64,000 nt of DNA, from the NCBI GenBank assembly GCA_016401345.1, contig JAEACG010000003.1, forward strand, positions 62,001 to 126,000, in the 5' to 3' direction. Below are positions 32,632 to 41,872 of this stretch, piece by piece (the stretch's first letter is position 1; the number at the start of each line of letters is the position of its first letter). Source of the DNA: Fictibacillus nanhaiensis (lineage in GTDB: Bacteria; Bacillota; Bacilli; Bacillales; Fictibacillaceae). The position numbers and the translations under genes were made by a program. The notes below the pieces were generated by a model. It was not told where the DNA came from and made no database searches. It worked only from the letters and a program-made list of their open reading frames with translations.

Positions 32632-33387
32632 ATGGAGAAACAAAAATTCCACATCGAATATCCCACGGATCTTGAAAGAAGAAACCAGATCTCATCTATC
32701 GTATCTGCCGGTCTAACTAAACCCAAATCGTTTCCATCTTATCTTCTTGAAATGTATCAACAGCTCGGCTTTCGCTATTTATTTCGAGATGCTACTGAAA
32801 TTCTTTTTACGACCTGTTTAGCGCTAGCTGTAATGCTGTACGGCATATTTTCACTGAAATCATCTATAGACACACAAGATTTGTACTCTTTCATCTTTAC
32901 GCTTTCTCCTATTTTTTACTTTGCTCTATCCTCTCTATTTTTAGTACGTGCTTTAATGAAAGACACTTTTTCAGTAGAGATGACCTGTAAGTACCATGTG
33001 TTTCAGCTAGCCGCTTTTCGTATGTTCATTTTCAGTATGCTAACAATGCTCATAAATATCACATTGATTATCGTTCTATCGTTCTTGTTTCAATCGATTC
33101 AAATCCTGGATGCACTGCTGTTATCATGCAGCTCGTTAAGCCTATTTTCGGTCCTTTACCTGTACGCCTTACGCTATGCAAAAGGGCCGTACGCCACTTA
33201 TCTAATGATGGCAAGCTGGCTGTTAGTGAATGTTCTGCCAGCCACCTTAAATCAGAACATGTACAGTATGTTTTTACGTCATGTACCTGCGTATGTGTAT
33301 GGCATCGTACTCATCATCAGCATCATGCTCTATGTAAAAACGTTAAAAAAACTAATCGCATTTCGAGGCGCAGAAGGAGTTTTATAA
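32632..33387 (+). CDS. Six-helix membrane protein of the sigma operon
   Basis: 251 residues, ATG directly after the sigma stop, with GGAGG inside the sigma gene end. A hydrophilic N-terminus of about 55 residues precedes six membrane helices. It holds no zinc-binding HxxxCxxC, so it is not a standard ZAS anti-sigma factor, but its position right after an ECF gene and its cytoplasmic N-tail fit an anti-sigma role (inference). It could instead be a further ABC-linked membrane subunit. Confidence 0.7.
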   Translation: MEKQKFHIEYPTDLERRNQISSIVSAGLTKPKSFPSYLLEMYQQLGFRYLFRDATEILFTTCLALAVMLYGIFSLKSSIDTQDLYSFIFTLSPIFYFALSSLFLVRALMKDTFSVEMTCKYHVFQLAAFRMFIFSMLTMLINITLIIVLSFLFQSIQILDALLLSCSSLSLFSVLYLYALRYAKGPYATYLMMASWLLVNVLPATLNQNMYSMFLRHVPAYVYGIVLIISIMLYVKTLKKLIAFRGAEGVL

Positions 33388-34272
33388 ATGTTAATCGTTG
33401 AAGACGTTACAAAGAATTTTGGTCAGTTTCATGCACTAAAAAATATTAACCTAGAGTTTCATAACGGCGTGTATGGATTGTTGGCACCGAATGGAGCGGG
33501 TAAGACAACACTGATCAAGATGCTGACGACGCTTTTGTTTCCGACGAGGGGAAGCATCCGTTATGACGGAGAAGATATTATTAAAATGGATGAAAGATAC
33601 CGGGAGATGATCGGTTATCTTCCTCAGGAGTTTGGTTATTACAAAAATTATTCGCCTACCTCCTATCTGCTTTACCTCGCGGCATTAAAAGGAATACACC
33701 GAAAAACGGCAATTACTCGTGTTGAAGAACTGCTTAAAACCGTAGCACTGGATCATGTGGCAAACAAAAAGATGAAGAAGTTTTCAGGCGGGATGATTCA
33801 ACGTGTCGGGATCGCTCAGGCCATGCTGAACGACCCAAAAATTCTGATCCTAGATGAACCAACAGCTGGCTTAGATCCTAAAGAAAGAGTTCGTTTTCGT
33901 AACCTGCTTACAAACCTGGCACGCGATCGTATTGTTATTTTATCCACGCATATCGTTTCAGATGTAGAATCGATCGCAAACGAAATCATAATGATTAAGA
34001 ATCAAGAAGTGTTATACAAAGATACCGTTTCTAACATCTGCCGCAAAATTGATGGACTTGTTTACGAGACTGAAGTGAGTTATGAACAAACAGAACAATT
34101 TCGTACGACTTACCTTAGCTTGTCTGAAAAACAAGAAAACGGAAGCATGTACATGCGGTTTTTAACAGAAGACACAGCGAAACCAGAGTGGAAATCGGTA
34201 CACCCTAACTTAGAAGATGTCTTTTTATATATCTATCAAGATGGAGTACGTTCTGATGATCAAACGGCTTGA
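33388..34272 (+). CDS. ABC transporter ATP-binding protein
   Basis: 294 residues, ATG after AAGGAG. Walker A APNGAGKTT (about 35-43, Ala in place of the usual first Gly), Q-loop YLPQEFGYY, signature FSGGMIQRVGIAQAML, Walker B ILILDEPTAGLDP, switch His STHIVSDVES. The CcmA/NatA-type exporter ATPase with a C-terminal extension of about 75 residues. It should power the two permeases encoded next. Confidence 0.92.
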   Translation: MLIVEDVTKNFGQFHALKNINLEFHNGVYGLLAPNGAGKTTLIKMLTTLLFPTRGSIRYDGEDIIKMDERYREMIGYLPQEFGYYKNYSPTSYLLYLAALKGIHRKTAITRVEELLKTVALDHVANKKMKKFSGGMIQRVGIAQAMLNDPKILILDEPTAGLDPKERVRFRNLLTNLARDRIVILSTHIVSDVESIANEIIMIKNQEVLYKDTVSNICRKIDGLVYETEVSYEQTEQFRTTYLSLSEKQENGSMYMRFLTEDTAKPEWKSVHPNLEDVFLYIYQDGVRSDDQTA

Positions 34273-35524
34273 ATTTAAAAAAATTATCTCGTCCCCTATT
34301 ATTCTAGGATTGTTCGTACTGTTTCTTTTGTTCAACTGCTTTCTCATTTATGAGCAATCATCCATTCGAAATGATATGAAATCACTTCAACCAATCGTGA
34401 AAGAAACTGGAACACTAATGGATGATGAGGGAAGTAAAAAGCTGCAAATCTCTCATGAAGAAGATTTAAATACTTGGAATCAGCTCGCAGAGAGCAAAAC
34501 CGGAGACACTTATCAAAACGCATCGGACTTTTATAAACCAGAGCTCTACTATAGTTTGATTGAATCAAAAATTTATTCAGAAAAAGAATTGCAAGACATC
34601 AATGAACTAGCGATAAAAGAAACGTATCTAAACTCTATTCAGGATATTGAAACGAAGTACAGCACTTTAAATGTCATGGAAAATGCAGAAGAAGGCATCC
34701 GCCTTTTCGGCTTGAAAGGTGCAGCTGCTGAAAAAGTTCGGGAGCAATACACTGTATTAAAACCACGTGTAGAAGAGCTAATCCAAAACAAAGAACATCT
34801 TCATCTTTTCTTTCATGGAAAAATGTTTGGTACACATTCTTTTCTTTTTAAAACGTTATTTGGGTTTATGCTTTTTCAAGCGATGATCTTAATCGTTCTG
34901 TTTACCGCTTTTATCGTGAATTATGAGTTTGAACATAGAACAGCTTTAGTCACTTATGCAACAAAACGTGGCAGAAGATTGATGTGGGATAAGCTTCTTG
35001 TGTCCACCTTCGCATCAACACTTGTAACTGTCGCTCTTCTCGCTATAACATTGTCTGTTTATTTTATAGTGTTTGATTATTCTGGCATGTGGAACGTACC
35101 GATTAGTACAGGGTTCTTAATCGAATTAAACAAAATACCTTTTATTAGCTGGTGGAACGTCACATTTATCCAATATCTATTCATGTCATGTGGTTTAGTC
35201 GTAATCTGCCAAATACTATTTGTGCTGATCACGTTTTGTCTCTCCATGCTCATAAGGAACAGTTACATCGTTTTCACTCTTTTCGGTGTTATCTTTTTGG
35301 CAGGTCTTTATATTCCGAGCCTCATGCCAAAGGACAGCACGATGCTTTTATACACGCACTTCTCTCCTTTTATTCTTGTAATGAACGTGAAGAAATGGTG
35401 GATGGAAAGCGGCGTTTTTACGACGTTCAAATATTATGAAATCCTTACCGTCACAGGATGGTTAATCGTTTTACTGCTCACAGCATGGCTGTTAATCAAA
35501 CGTTTTGCCAGAGAAAATATATAG
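34256..35524 (+). CDS. ABC-2 type permease subunit
   Basis: 422 residues from ATG 34256 (MIKRLEFKKIISS), overlapping the ATPase gene by 17 bp. One N-terminal helix (about 9-28), a large extracytoplasmic domain of about 170 residues, then six C-terminal helices: the ABC-2 layout with an extended outer loop. Substrate unknown. Confidence 0.8.
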   Translation: MIKRLEFKKIISSPIILGLFVLFLLFNCFLIYEQSSIRNDMKSLQPIVKETGTLMDDEGSKKLQISHEEDLNTWNQLAESKTGDTYQNASDFYKPELYYSLIESKIYSEKELQDINELAIKETYLNSIQDIETKYSTLNVMENAEEGIRLFGLKGAAAEKVREQYTVLKPRVEELIQNKEHLHLFFHGKMFGTHSFLFKTLFGFMLFQAMILIVLFTAFIVNYEFEHRTALVTYATKRGRRLMWDKLLVSTFASTLVTVALLAITLSVYFIVFDYSGMWNVPISTGFLIELNKIPFISWWNVTFIQYLFMSCGLVVICQILFVLITFCLSMLIRNSYIVFTLFGVIFLAGLYIPSLMPKDSTMLLYTHFSPFILVMNVKKWWMESGVFTTFKYYEILTVTGWLIVLLLTAWLLIKRFARENI

Positions 35525-35539
35525 ATAGGACGCGAACAT

Positions 35540-36670
35540 ATGAGAATCTTATTTAATGAGGTAAGAAAGCTGTTTTCGGTAAAAATAATCTTCCTGCTTC
35601 TTTTAGTTAGCTTTTTTGTGTACCAACAGTTTATTATGTTTGAATTTAAGCATTTTCCTAACGGCAGACCACTGTTAGATGATTTCCGTGCTACGCAAAA
35701 AATGCTAGTTGATTATGGCGAATCTATGGATAGTGAGGAATTCCAAGATTTTAAAGAGATAAAGGAACAACGAATAGCTGAAGCGACAGAGTATCTTAAG
35801 TCACAGAAAGAAATGGTTGCTGCAGGCATTGATACGTATGAGGAATTTAGCAACATGGATCTAGAAAACGTAAAACTAGCTGCGCTGCACAGCAAAATTG
35901 TTTTTGAAGACTATGTAGATGTTTTTTGGGAGATTCAGGCCCGCGATTGGATCATTGACAGATATGAGCACCCTGAGCGTTTTAATGAGCATGAACTAAC
36001 TCAGGAACAAAATGCACGCATGGATGAATTGGTTGAAAGTGGAGCAACTGAGGCGATATTCACGGATATGGTGTTTGAAAACTACAATGTCTTAATGAAA
36101 TATGTAGCCATTCTTATCTTTCTAAATATTATGATTATCCTTATGCCACTATACATTCGGGACAAGCGAAATCACGTACAGCTTCTGCAGTATACATCAA
36201 AAACAGGACGCAAACTTTTCTCTCAAAAGCTCCTTACTGGCTTGACTGCATCCTTAATCATTATTACCGCCCAGCTCGCTTTTTTCTTTTTCATGTATAG
36301 GGGCAATGATACGAGCATGTTCTTTCCGCTATCGATCAACTCTATATTTAATTTCTTTGTTTCATGGTATGATCTAACCTTTTTTCAATACATAATTCTT
36401 ACTGTTCTATGTGTCTATCTGTTAGGAATCGCGTTGGTATTGGTCGGAGCTTGGATATCAAGCATCGCTCCCAATTATATGACGAGTGTAGGTCTCCATG
36501 TTCCGCTAGCATTTTTGCTATTTGGTACAGGTACTACCTATCTTGTTCAGAACCTGACTACAATCTATTTAAATCCTTATCTCGTACCTATTTCTTTTGC
36601 TATCATTCTAGTTCTTAGTTCGCTATTGTTCCTGTGGCGTTATCGGAGAGAAAAAGTGAAGAATATCTAA
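35540..36670 (+). CDS. ABC-2 type permease subunit
   Basis: 376 residues, ATG with ATAGGA upstream, 15 bp after the previous gene. Same layout: helix at about 11-27, an outer acidic loop to about 175, then six helices. It probably forms a heterodimer with the gene before. The operon ends at a hairpin near 36695. Confidence 0.8.
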   Translation: MRILFNEVRKLFSVKIIFLLLLVSFFVYQQFIMFEFKHFPNGRPLLDDFRATQKMLVDYGESMDSEEFQDFKEIKEQRIAEATEYLKSQKEMVAAGIDTYEEFSNMDLENVKLAALHSKIVFEDYVDVFWEIQARDWIIDRYEHPERFNEHELTQEQNARMDELVESGATEAIFTDMVFENYNVLMKYVAILIFLNIMIILMPLYIRDKRNHVQLLQYTSKTGRKLFSQKLLTGLTASLIIITAQLAFFFFMYRGNDTSMFFPLSINSIFNFFVSWYDLTFFQYIILTVLCVYLLGIALVLVGAWISSIAPNYMTSVGLHVPLAFLLFGTGTTYLVQNLTTIYLNPYLVPISFAIILVLSSLLFLWRYRREKVKNI

Positions 36671-36677
36671 TGGAGAG

Positions 36678-36713
36678 GAGCAGCATCGGCTAATATAGTA
36701 GATGCTGCTTTGT
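36678..36713 (+). terminator. Terminator of the sigma/ABC operon
   Basis: Arms AGCAGCATC and GATGCTGCT, followed by TTGTTAAA; the T-run is weak. Confidence 0.6.
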
Positions 36714-36758
36714 TAAAAAAACACCGGCCACTTAGCCGATGCTTCCCATACTACTGCA

Positions 36759-37628
36759 TTATTTTTTCTTAACCGGCACCCAAATCTCACTTCTAAATGT
36801 AGGTGACGTCGTATCTTTGTCCGCGTTCCAAAGTATCTCTGGTCCTTCTGTTTGTTCGTACGACGATGAAGGAAACCACTCTGAATAGATGCGTCCCCAC
36901 ACGTTCTGCAGCGTTTCTGGAAACGGGCCGACCGCTTCAAAGACTGCCCATGTGGATGCTTCCACCTTTAGTTGGGACATACTCTCGGGACATTCGTTGG
37001 TTGTTGCTGCCCCAATATAATGATCAAGCTCACTGTTCTCCGTCGTCCTCTCCGAAAAGTTCGTTGACGCACTGATTAAGCCACTTGGCTTTATATTTGA
37101 TAACTTCTTCAGCTCACTAATCAATTCAGGTGTGAGGCTCTGCCACATCGCGGCGATCTCCGGATTTACCCCTTCAAAAACAAGCGGAACTCGTTTTTTT
37201 AGACCCACAATAGAAAATGCCTCTTTTTCAACGATACGATAGTTCATTTCACTTCCTCCTTTTACCGATAATTGAAAGGACATGCGCGGAAAGGCTTTGA
37301 GTGATTGACCGTTTTTACGTGCTTCTGATGGCGTAATGCCGTGCATCTGTTGAAATGCTTTTGTAAAAGAATCGGGTGAAGAGTAGCCATATTTCACTGC
37401 CACATCAATTACTTTTATGTCGCTGTTCTGCAACTCAAAAGCCGCCAGAGTCAGCCGTCTGCGCCGAACGTATTCTGACAGTGGAATACCTGCCAAAAAG
37501 GAAAACATCCTTTTAAAATGATACTCTGAACAATACGCACGTCTCGCTACTTCTGCAAAGTCGACCTCATCCTGCAGATGCTCCTCTATATACTCTAACG
37601 CATCGTTCATGCTCTTAAGCGAATCCAT
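36759..37628 (-). CDS. AraC-family regulator with GyrI-like effector domain
   Basis: 289 residues from ATG 37628, 8 nt after AAGGAGG. The two AraC helix-turn-helix motifs lie at about 8-105 ([40 protein letters not shown]). Residues about 125-289 are a GyrI/Rob-type small-molecule-binding domain. This is the Rob/BltR-like layout that senses drugs or hydrophobic ligands. It stands alone; the divergent sigma/ABC operon ends toward it, so its targets are not obvious. Confidence 0.9.
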   Translation of the reverse strand: MDSLKSMNDALEYIEEHLQDEVDFAEVARRAYCSEYHFKRMFSFLAGIPLSEYVRRRRLTLAAFELQNSDIKVIDVAVKYGYSSPDSFTKAFQQMHGITPSEARKNGQSLKAFPRMSFQLSVKGGSEMNYRIVEKEAFSIVGLKKRVPLVFEGVNPEIAAMWQSLTPELISELKKLSNIKPSGLISASTNFSERTTENSELDHYIGAATTNECPESMSQLKVEASTWAVFEAVGPFPETLQNVWGRIYSEWFPSSSYEQTEGPEILWNADKDTTSPTFRSEIWVPVKKK

Positions 37629-37726
37629 CGACAACGCCTCCTTTCAAGTAAAGAATAACAAGGGGAAGATGATGACACCCGACAATCTCTGTATACAGTT
37701 TAACGGATTTGGCATCTTTATCGCAC

Positions 37727-37770
37727 AAAAAAACAACCGCTGCTACGGGCAACGGCTGTTCCAAATTACT
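37727..37770 (-). terminator. Terminator after the EmrE-like gene
   Basis: On the minus strand AACAGCCGTTGCCCGTAGCAGCGG is one hairpin (AACAGCCGTTGC with GCAGCGGTTGTT, internal CCGTA loop) followed by seven T. Confidence 0.8.
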
Positions 37771-37822
37771 ATTTAAAAAGGGGGGGTAGTACTACTATTC
37801 CCAGCTCACATATTTTTATTCA

Positions 37823-38785
37823 TCATTTTGCAAGTTTCATAGATTTTTTTTGCACGACTTCAGTTTTTCCGAAATAACTGTGTAAAAACATGCCCAGCAT
37901 GATGATGAGAACGCCCATCATAGAAAGGAACGTTGGGCTTGCGATCGATAACAGCCACATCTCGCCAGCTAATACAAAAATAATCTCAGCTGATTGCGTT
38001 GCTTCTACTCCTGCCAGTTTCACAGGATTGTTCGCACAAAGATCAGTCGCTTGGAAAAAGAGTACCGTTGCGATAACCCCTGATGAGATCGCGACTAAAA
38101 ACGTCTGCCACAACTGATCGTTCGTTGGAGGTCCGCTCTCCACCCATCCGATTACGGCGAGAACAATCCACCACGGTAGTGAAGCGATCGTCATGCCGAA
38201 TGCTCGCTGAAAAGCATCGAGGCGTTTGTTTGTCACAACCATCATTTTTCGATTGCCGAGTGGATAGGCAATCGCCGCAATCAGAACAGGTAACACAACG
38301 TTCAACCAAGCGGAGCCGTTCACACCACTTGCTTCCTGCACTTGAACGAGCGCGACACCTCCCAATATGATCAGCGAAAAGCCTAATCCTTTAAAAGGAA
38401 TTCTTTGGCGTGTGGCTCCTTCCGCTTTGTTCCCTTCATAAAAGAAGGGCACGAGAAGAGAGCCTGCAACGATCGTAATCTGCCAAGTCGCTGCCACTAA
38501 CCACGCCTCTCCAAAACCTGCTGCATATGTAATCGGTGCATAAAAGAGCACAAAGCCTACTGAACTCCATAAAAACCATGTGCCAAACCGTTTCTTAAGT
38601 TCTTGGAACACAGGACGCACGTTGCCACGCATCCACACGATGATCCACAATAACGGAACCATGTAAAAAAAGCGAAGGGCTGCACTCCAATGCCAGCTTC
38701 CGCCTGATAAGTCCATAGAACGATTCAATATGAACGTGACGCCAAAGAAAAAGGCTGCCGCGATCCCAAGCCATATCGGTCTCAT
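37823..38785 (-). CDS. EmrE-type (DMT superfamily) transporter
   Basis: 320 residues from ATG 38785 (MRPIWLGIAAAFFFGVTFIL), ACGGAGGAC upstream. Ten membrane helices; it resembles the multidrug-resistance-efflux EmrE family (Pfam PF13536) of Firmicutes. Substrate unknown. 21-bp array 2 lies about 130 bp upstream of the start. Confidence 0.8.
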   Translation of the reverse strand: MRPIWLGIAAAFFFGVTFILNRSMDLSGGSWHWSAALRFFYMVPLLWIIVWMRGNVRPVFQELKKRFGTWFLWSSVGFVLFYAPITYAAGFGEAWLVAATWQITIVAGSLLVPFFYEGNKAEGATRQRIPFKGLGFSLIILGGVALVQVQEASGVNGSAWLNVVLPVLIAAIAYPLGNRKMMVVTNKRLDAFQRAFGMTIASLPWWIVLAVIGWVESGPPTNDQLWQTFLVAISSGVIATVLFFQATDLCANNPVKLAGVEATQSAEIIFVLAGEMWLLSIASPTFLSMMGVLIIMLGMFLHSYFGKTEVVQKKSMKLAK

Positions 38786-38915
38786 GTTAAGTCCTCCGTT
38801 TCCCTTTAAAAAGTATGCATCTGCCTTGTACAACATGCTTATGTTTTTTTATTATCTTACCATATGGTTGTATGAATTTGGGAAGACACTTTGATTGGGT
38901 AATGAGGTCGTTCAT

Positions 38916-38989
38916 TACGTGGTAATTCACTTTTTTTACGAGGTAATCCGTATTTTATACGAGGTAAATTGCCATTTATACGAGGTAAT
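38916..38989. repeat. 21-bp periodic array 2 (core TACGAGGTAAT)
   Basis: Cores start at 38916 (TACGTGGTAAT), 38937, 38958 (TACGAGGTAAA) and 38979, exactly 21 bp apart, with unlike 10-bp spacers. A shifted, degenerate unit (TTGGGTAAT) precedes them. Read on the minus strand it gives a 7-residue LPR repeat, which I take as a by-product of the period. Confidence 0.85.
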
Positions 38990-39037
38990 CTAAGATTTAT
39001 CCAATTTCCGACCATAATCGACAACTCTGCAACAAAC

Positions 39038-39072
39038 AAAAAAAGCGAAACCTCAATGAAGTTCCGCTTCCC
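39038..39072 (-). terminator. Terminator after the chromate transporter operon
   Basis: On the minus strand AAGCGGAAC and GTTTCGCTT pair (one G-T/mismatch) and are followed by seven T. Confidence 0.8.
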
Positions 39073-39078
39073 TCTAAC

Positions 39079-39609
39079 CTAAGCTAAAAACACCGCTCCA
39101 TACCCGAGTGATCCAATAATGACAAACACCGGGGACACTTTCAGCTTCTCCATCAACAAGAAACTGGCAGCCGCTAAAAACAGCGTGTGCATCCAACCGA
39201 CGCTTATATAAGATTCGGCAAAGAACTGATACGCCATGATGCCAAGAAGTACAGCAATTGTCGGCTTTACATAGGTGCTCATGTTCTTTACTCGTGGTGA
39301 GTCTTTAAATTTGTAGACGAGACCTAGAAACGCGACCATCAATAAAAGGGAAGGCGCAACGGTTGCAAACACGCCAACAAACGCCCCGAACCAGCCTCCT
39401 TCTTGAAATCCAATATAGCCTGCCATCTTTGTCGCGATCGGACCAGGAAGTGCATTACCAAGCGCCAACACTTCTGTAAATTCATTAACAGATAGCCATT
39501 CATAGCGGTCAACGACTTCGTTTTCAATCAAGGGAATTGACGCTGGGCCACCGCCGTACCCTAAGATTCCGGGTATAAAAAAGGCGAGAAAGATATGCCA
39601 AAAAGTCAT
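39079..39609 (-). CDS. Chromate transporter half-size subunit (ChrA N/C type 2)
   Basis: 176 residues; start ATGA overlap with the gene before. ChrA signature PGILGYGGGPASIPLIENEVV near the N-terminus and GNALPGPIATKMAGYIGF. Five or six membrane helices. Short-chain CHR proteins work as pairs. B. subtilis has an equivalent ywrA/ywrB pair. CHR proteins export chromate, but physiological substrates are often unclear. Confidence 0.88.
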   Translation of the reverse strand: MTFWHIFLAFFIPGILGYGGGPASIPLIENEVVDRYEWLSVNEFTEVLALGNALPGPIATKMAGYIGFQEGGWFGAFVGVFATVAPSLLLMVAFLGLVYKFKDSPRVKNMSTYVKPTIAVLLGIMAYQFFAESYISVGWMHTLFLAAASFLLMEKLKVSPVFVIIGSLGYGAVFLA

Positions 39610-40187
39610 CCTGTCTTCTCTCCTTCCCGCACGTTTACTGTCTGTTTATTCTTTCCCTTTAAAGGTCCAAAGAGAGCGAAAGCCAATAATGCACCAATGA
39701 TGATGCCAGGGTGAACACCGAGAAATTGAAGAAGGACCACGCCCGCAAAGATGTGAAGAAGGCTAAGTTTTAAACCTAATCCTTTTTTGGAGCTATCAAA
39801 GAACTGCCACGTTAGGACAGCGAGCATCACAGCGACAACGGGAATGACGCCTTTTGTCATGCCTTGTACCCATGGCTGATCCTTAAATTCACGGAGTGAG
39901 GTTAATAGAAGTATCATGAGAATAATGGTCGGCAGAATTGTCGCTAATAACGCAATGAAAAGACCGAGAATGCCCGCTACACGATATCCGATATAACCTG
40001 CCATTTTGGTTGCAATCGGCCCAGGCAGCGTGTTTCCTAGCGCCAACACATCTCCAAATTCTTCGTCGTTCATCCATTTGTATTTTCCGACTACTTCTTT
40101 ATGAACTAACGGGATGGAAGAAGGACCTCCCCCATACCCCAGCATGCCCGACCGAAAGAAGGCAAGAAACAAGTTGAGATACGTCAT
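39606..40187 (-). CDS. Chromate transporter half-size subunit (partner)
   Basis: 193 residues, AAAGGACT upstream. The same signature (SGMLGYGGGPSSIPLVHKEVV, GNTLPGPIATKMAGYIGYRV) as the next gene, to which it is clearly paralogous. It lies 37 bp after the gamma-glutamyltransferase gene and is probably co-transcribed with the oligopeptide transporter operon upstream. Confidence 0.88.
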   Translation of the reverse strand: MTYLNLFLAFFRSGMLGYGGGPSSIPLVHKEVVGKYKWMNDEEFGDVLALGNTLPGPIATKMAGYIGYRVAGILGLFIALLATILPTIILMILLLTSLREFKDQPWVQGMTKGVIPVVAVMLAVLTWQFFDSSKKGLGLKLSLLHIFAGVVLLQFLGVHPGIIIGALLAFALFGPLKGKNKQTVNVREGEKTG

Positions 40188-40223
40188 ATGATCAGTCCTT
40201 TATTCTTAGTTGAGTTTAGTAGG

Positions 40224-41867
40224 TTACCATGCAGCGATCGAGCCATCTGTTCTTCCTTCCGTTCCACCTGCTAATACACCAGTCTCTGGGTCTTTCCAAA
40301 TGATCTGTCCTCGACCAAAGTTCCCTGAATCTGCGGCCACTTGAACGTCATGACCTCTTCTCGCTAGATCATCAACAATATGCGACGGAAGTGAGCGTTC
40401 GACTAGAACTTTCTTGTCCTCCATCCATTGCCAGCGTGGCGCATCTAGCGCGGCTTGCGGGTTCAGATGAAAATCAACCGTGTTCATCACAACCTGCACG
40501 TGACCTTGAGGCTGCATGTAGCCTCCCATCACACCGAAAGGACCAACGGCTTTTCCGCTCTTCGTTAAGAAGCCAGGAATAATCGTATGATACGTCTTTT
40601 TACCTGGAGCGAGTGCGTTATCGTGATTTGGATCTAGCGAGAAATCATGTCCTCTATTCTGCAGTCCGATTCCTGTTTCAGGAACGACTACTCCAGAACC
40701 GAACCCCATGTAGTTGCTCTGAATGAACGAGACCATATTGCCTTCTTCGTCTGCCGTTGCAAGATATACCGTCCCACCACTTGGCGGTGTGCCGGGTTCT
40801 GGCTGAAGAGCTTCATTATCGATCAGGTCTCTTCGTTTTGCAGCATAGCTCTCCGACAACAATCCTCCAACAGATACATTCATCCTGAGTGGGTCTGTTA
40901 CATATTTTTTCGCATCCACAAAGGCTAGTTTGATGGCTTCGATCTGTTTATGATACGTTTCGGCTGATTCTTTTTCGGTAAATTCATACCCTTTTAGCGT
41001 GTTGAGTGCCAGAAGTGCAACGATGCCTTGACCGTTCGGTGGAATTTCCCAAACGTCGTATCCTCTGTAGTTCACGCTGATCGGTTTTACCCACTCGGGA
41101 TAAAAAGTTGCTAGATCTTCACTTCGGAGAAATCCGCCGTGCGCTTCTGACGCCTCGCTTATTTTCTGTGCGAGTGCTCCTCTATAAAAGGATTCTGATT
41201 TCGTTTCTGCGATATCTCGTAATGTACTAGCATGGTGAGGTGAGCGCCAAATCTCACCAACTTCTGGAGCACGTCCGTCTGGTGCAAAGGTTTGGAACCA
41301 GCTCTCGAACTCCTCACCTTTTAATTCACGCTTGTACGTTTCATACGCTTTACGCCAATACTTACCGAGAATGGGCGTCAATGGGTAGCCTTCCTCGGCA
41401 TAAGAGATTGCGGGTTGCAGCACTTCCTTAAACGGTAATTTACCGAATCGGTTTGATAATTCTGCCCAAGCTGCTGGTGCACCTGGAACCGTAACCGGTA
41501 GCCAGCCGAATTTAGGCATATGATCATGCCCCGCTTTCTTTACTTCTTCAATGGAGATGCTTCTCGGTGCGGGACCACTCGCGTTCAATCCATGCAGTTC
41601 ACCATTCATCCAGACGATGGCGAACGCATCCCCACCGATCCCGTTCGATGTTGGCTCAACGACCGTTAGACAAGCTGCGGTAGCAATGGCTGCGTCAACT
41701 GCATTCCCACCCTTTTTTAACATATCAAGCCCCGCTTGTGCGGCGAGGGGCTGACTCGTCGCAACCATCCCTTTTTTCGAAAAAACGCTCATCCGATCTG
41801 AATGATAAGGGTTATGAAGCGCATTGTACTGAAGTTTCTGTTGTGTATCCTGTATCGTTTGATTCAT
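40224..41867 (-). CDS. ywrD: Gamma-glutamyltransferase family protein (YwrD-like)
   Basis: 547 residues from ATG 41867, overlapping nothing but 6 bp after the OppF stop. Ntn-hydrolase of the GGT family: GGNAVDAAIATAACLTVVEP, PAAWAELSNRFGKLPF, and the self-cleavage Thr366 in PSGGTVYLATAD; the glutamate-binding region PFGVMGGYMQPQGHVQV follows. There is no signal peptide, so it should act in the cytoplasm, unlike secreted Ggt. Coupling to a peptide importer suggests hydrolysis of imported gamma-glutamyl compounds such as glutathione (inference). Confidence 0.9.
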   Translation of the reverse strand: MNQTIQDTQQKLQYNALHNPYHSDRMSVFSKKGMVATSQPLAAQAGLDMLKKGGNAVDAAIATAACLTVVEPTSNGIGGDAFAIVWMNGELHGLNASGPAPRSISIEEVKKAGHDHMPKFGWLPVTVPGAPAAWAELSNRFGKLPFKEVLQPAISYAEEGYPLTPILGKYWRKAYETYKRELKGEEFESWFQTFAPDGRAPEVGEIWRSPHHASTLRDIAETKSESFYRGALAQKISEASEAHGGFLRSEDLATFYPEWVKPISVNYRGYDVWEIPPNGQGIVALLALNTLKGYEFTEKESAETYHKQIEAIKLAFVDAKKYVTDPLRMNVSVGGLLSESYAAKRRDLIDNEALQPEPGTPPSGGTVYLATADEEGNMVSFIQSNYMGFGSGVVVPETGIGLQNRGHDFSLDPNHDNALAPGKKTYHTIIPGFLTKSGKAVGPFGVMGGYMQPQGHVQVVMNTVDFHLNPQAALDAPRWQWMEDKKVLVERSLPSHIVDDLARRGHDVQVAADSGNFGRGQIIWKDPETGVLAGGTEGRTDGSIAAW

Positions 41868-41872
41868 GATTC

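Noticed and set aside
37783-37805. GTAGTACTAC palindrome as an operator
   Set aside because: Short, downstream of a gene end and next to a G-run; no promoter is near.
38857-39039. 60-residue ORF with a 7-residue LPR repeat
   Set aside because: It is the minus-strand reading of 21-bp array 2; a 21-bp period always gives a 7-residue repeat. No ribosome binding site, and the other arrays give unrelated peptides.
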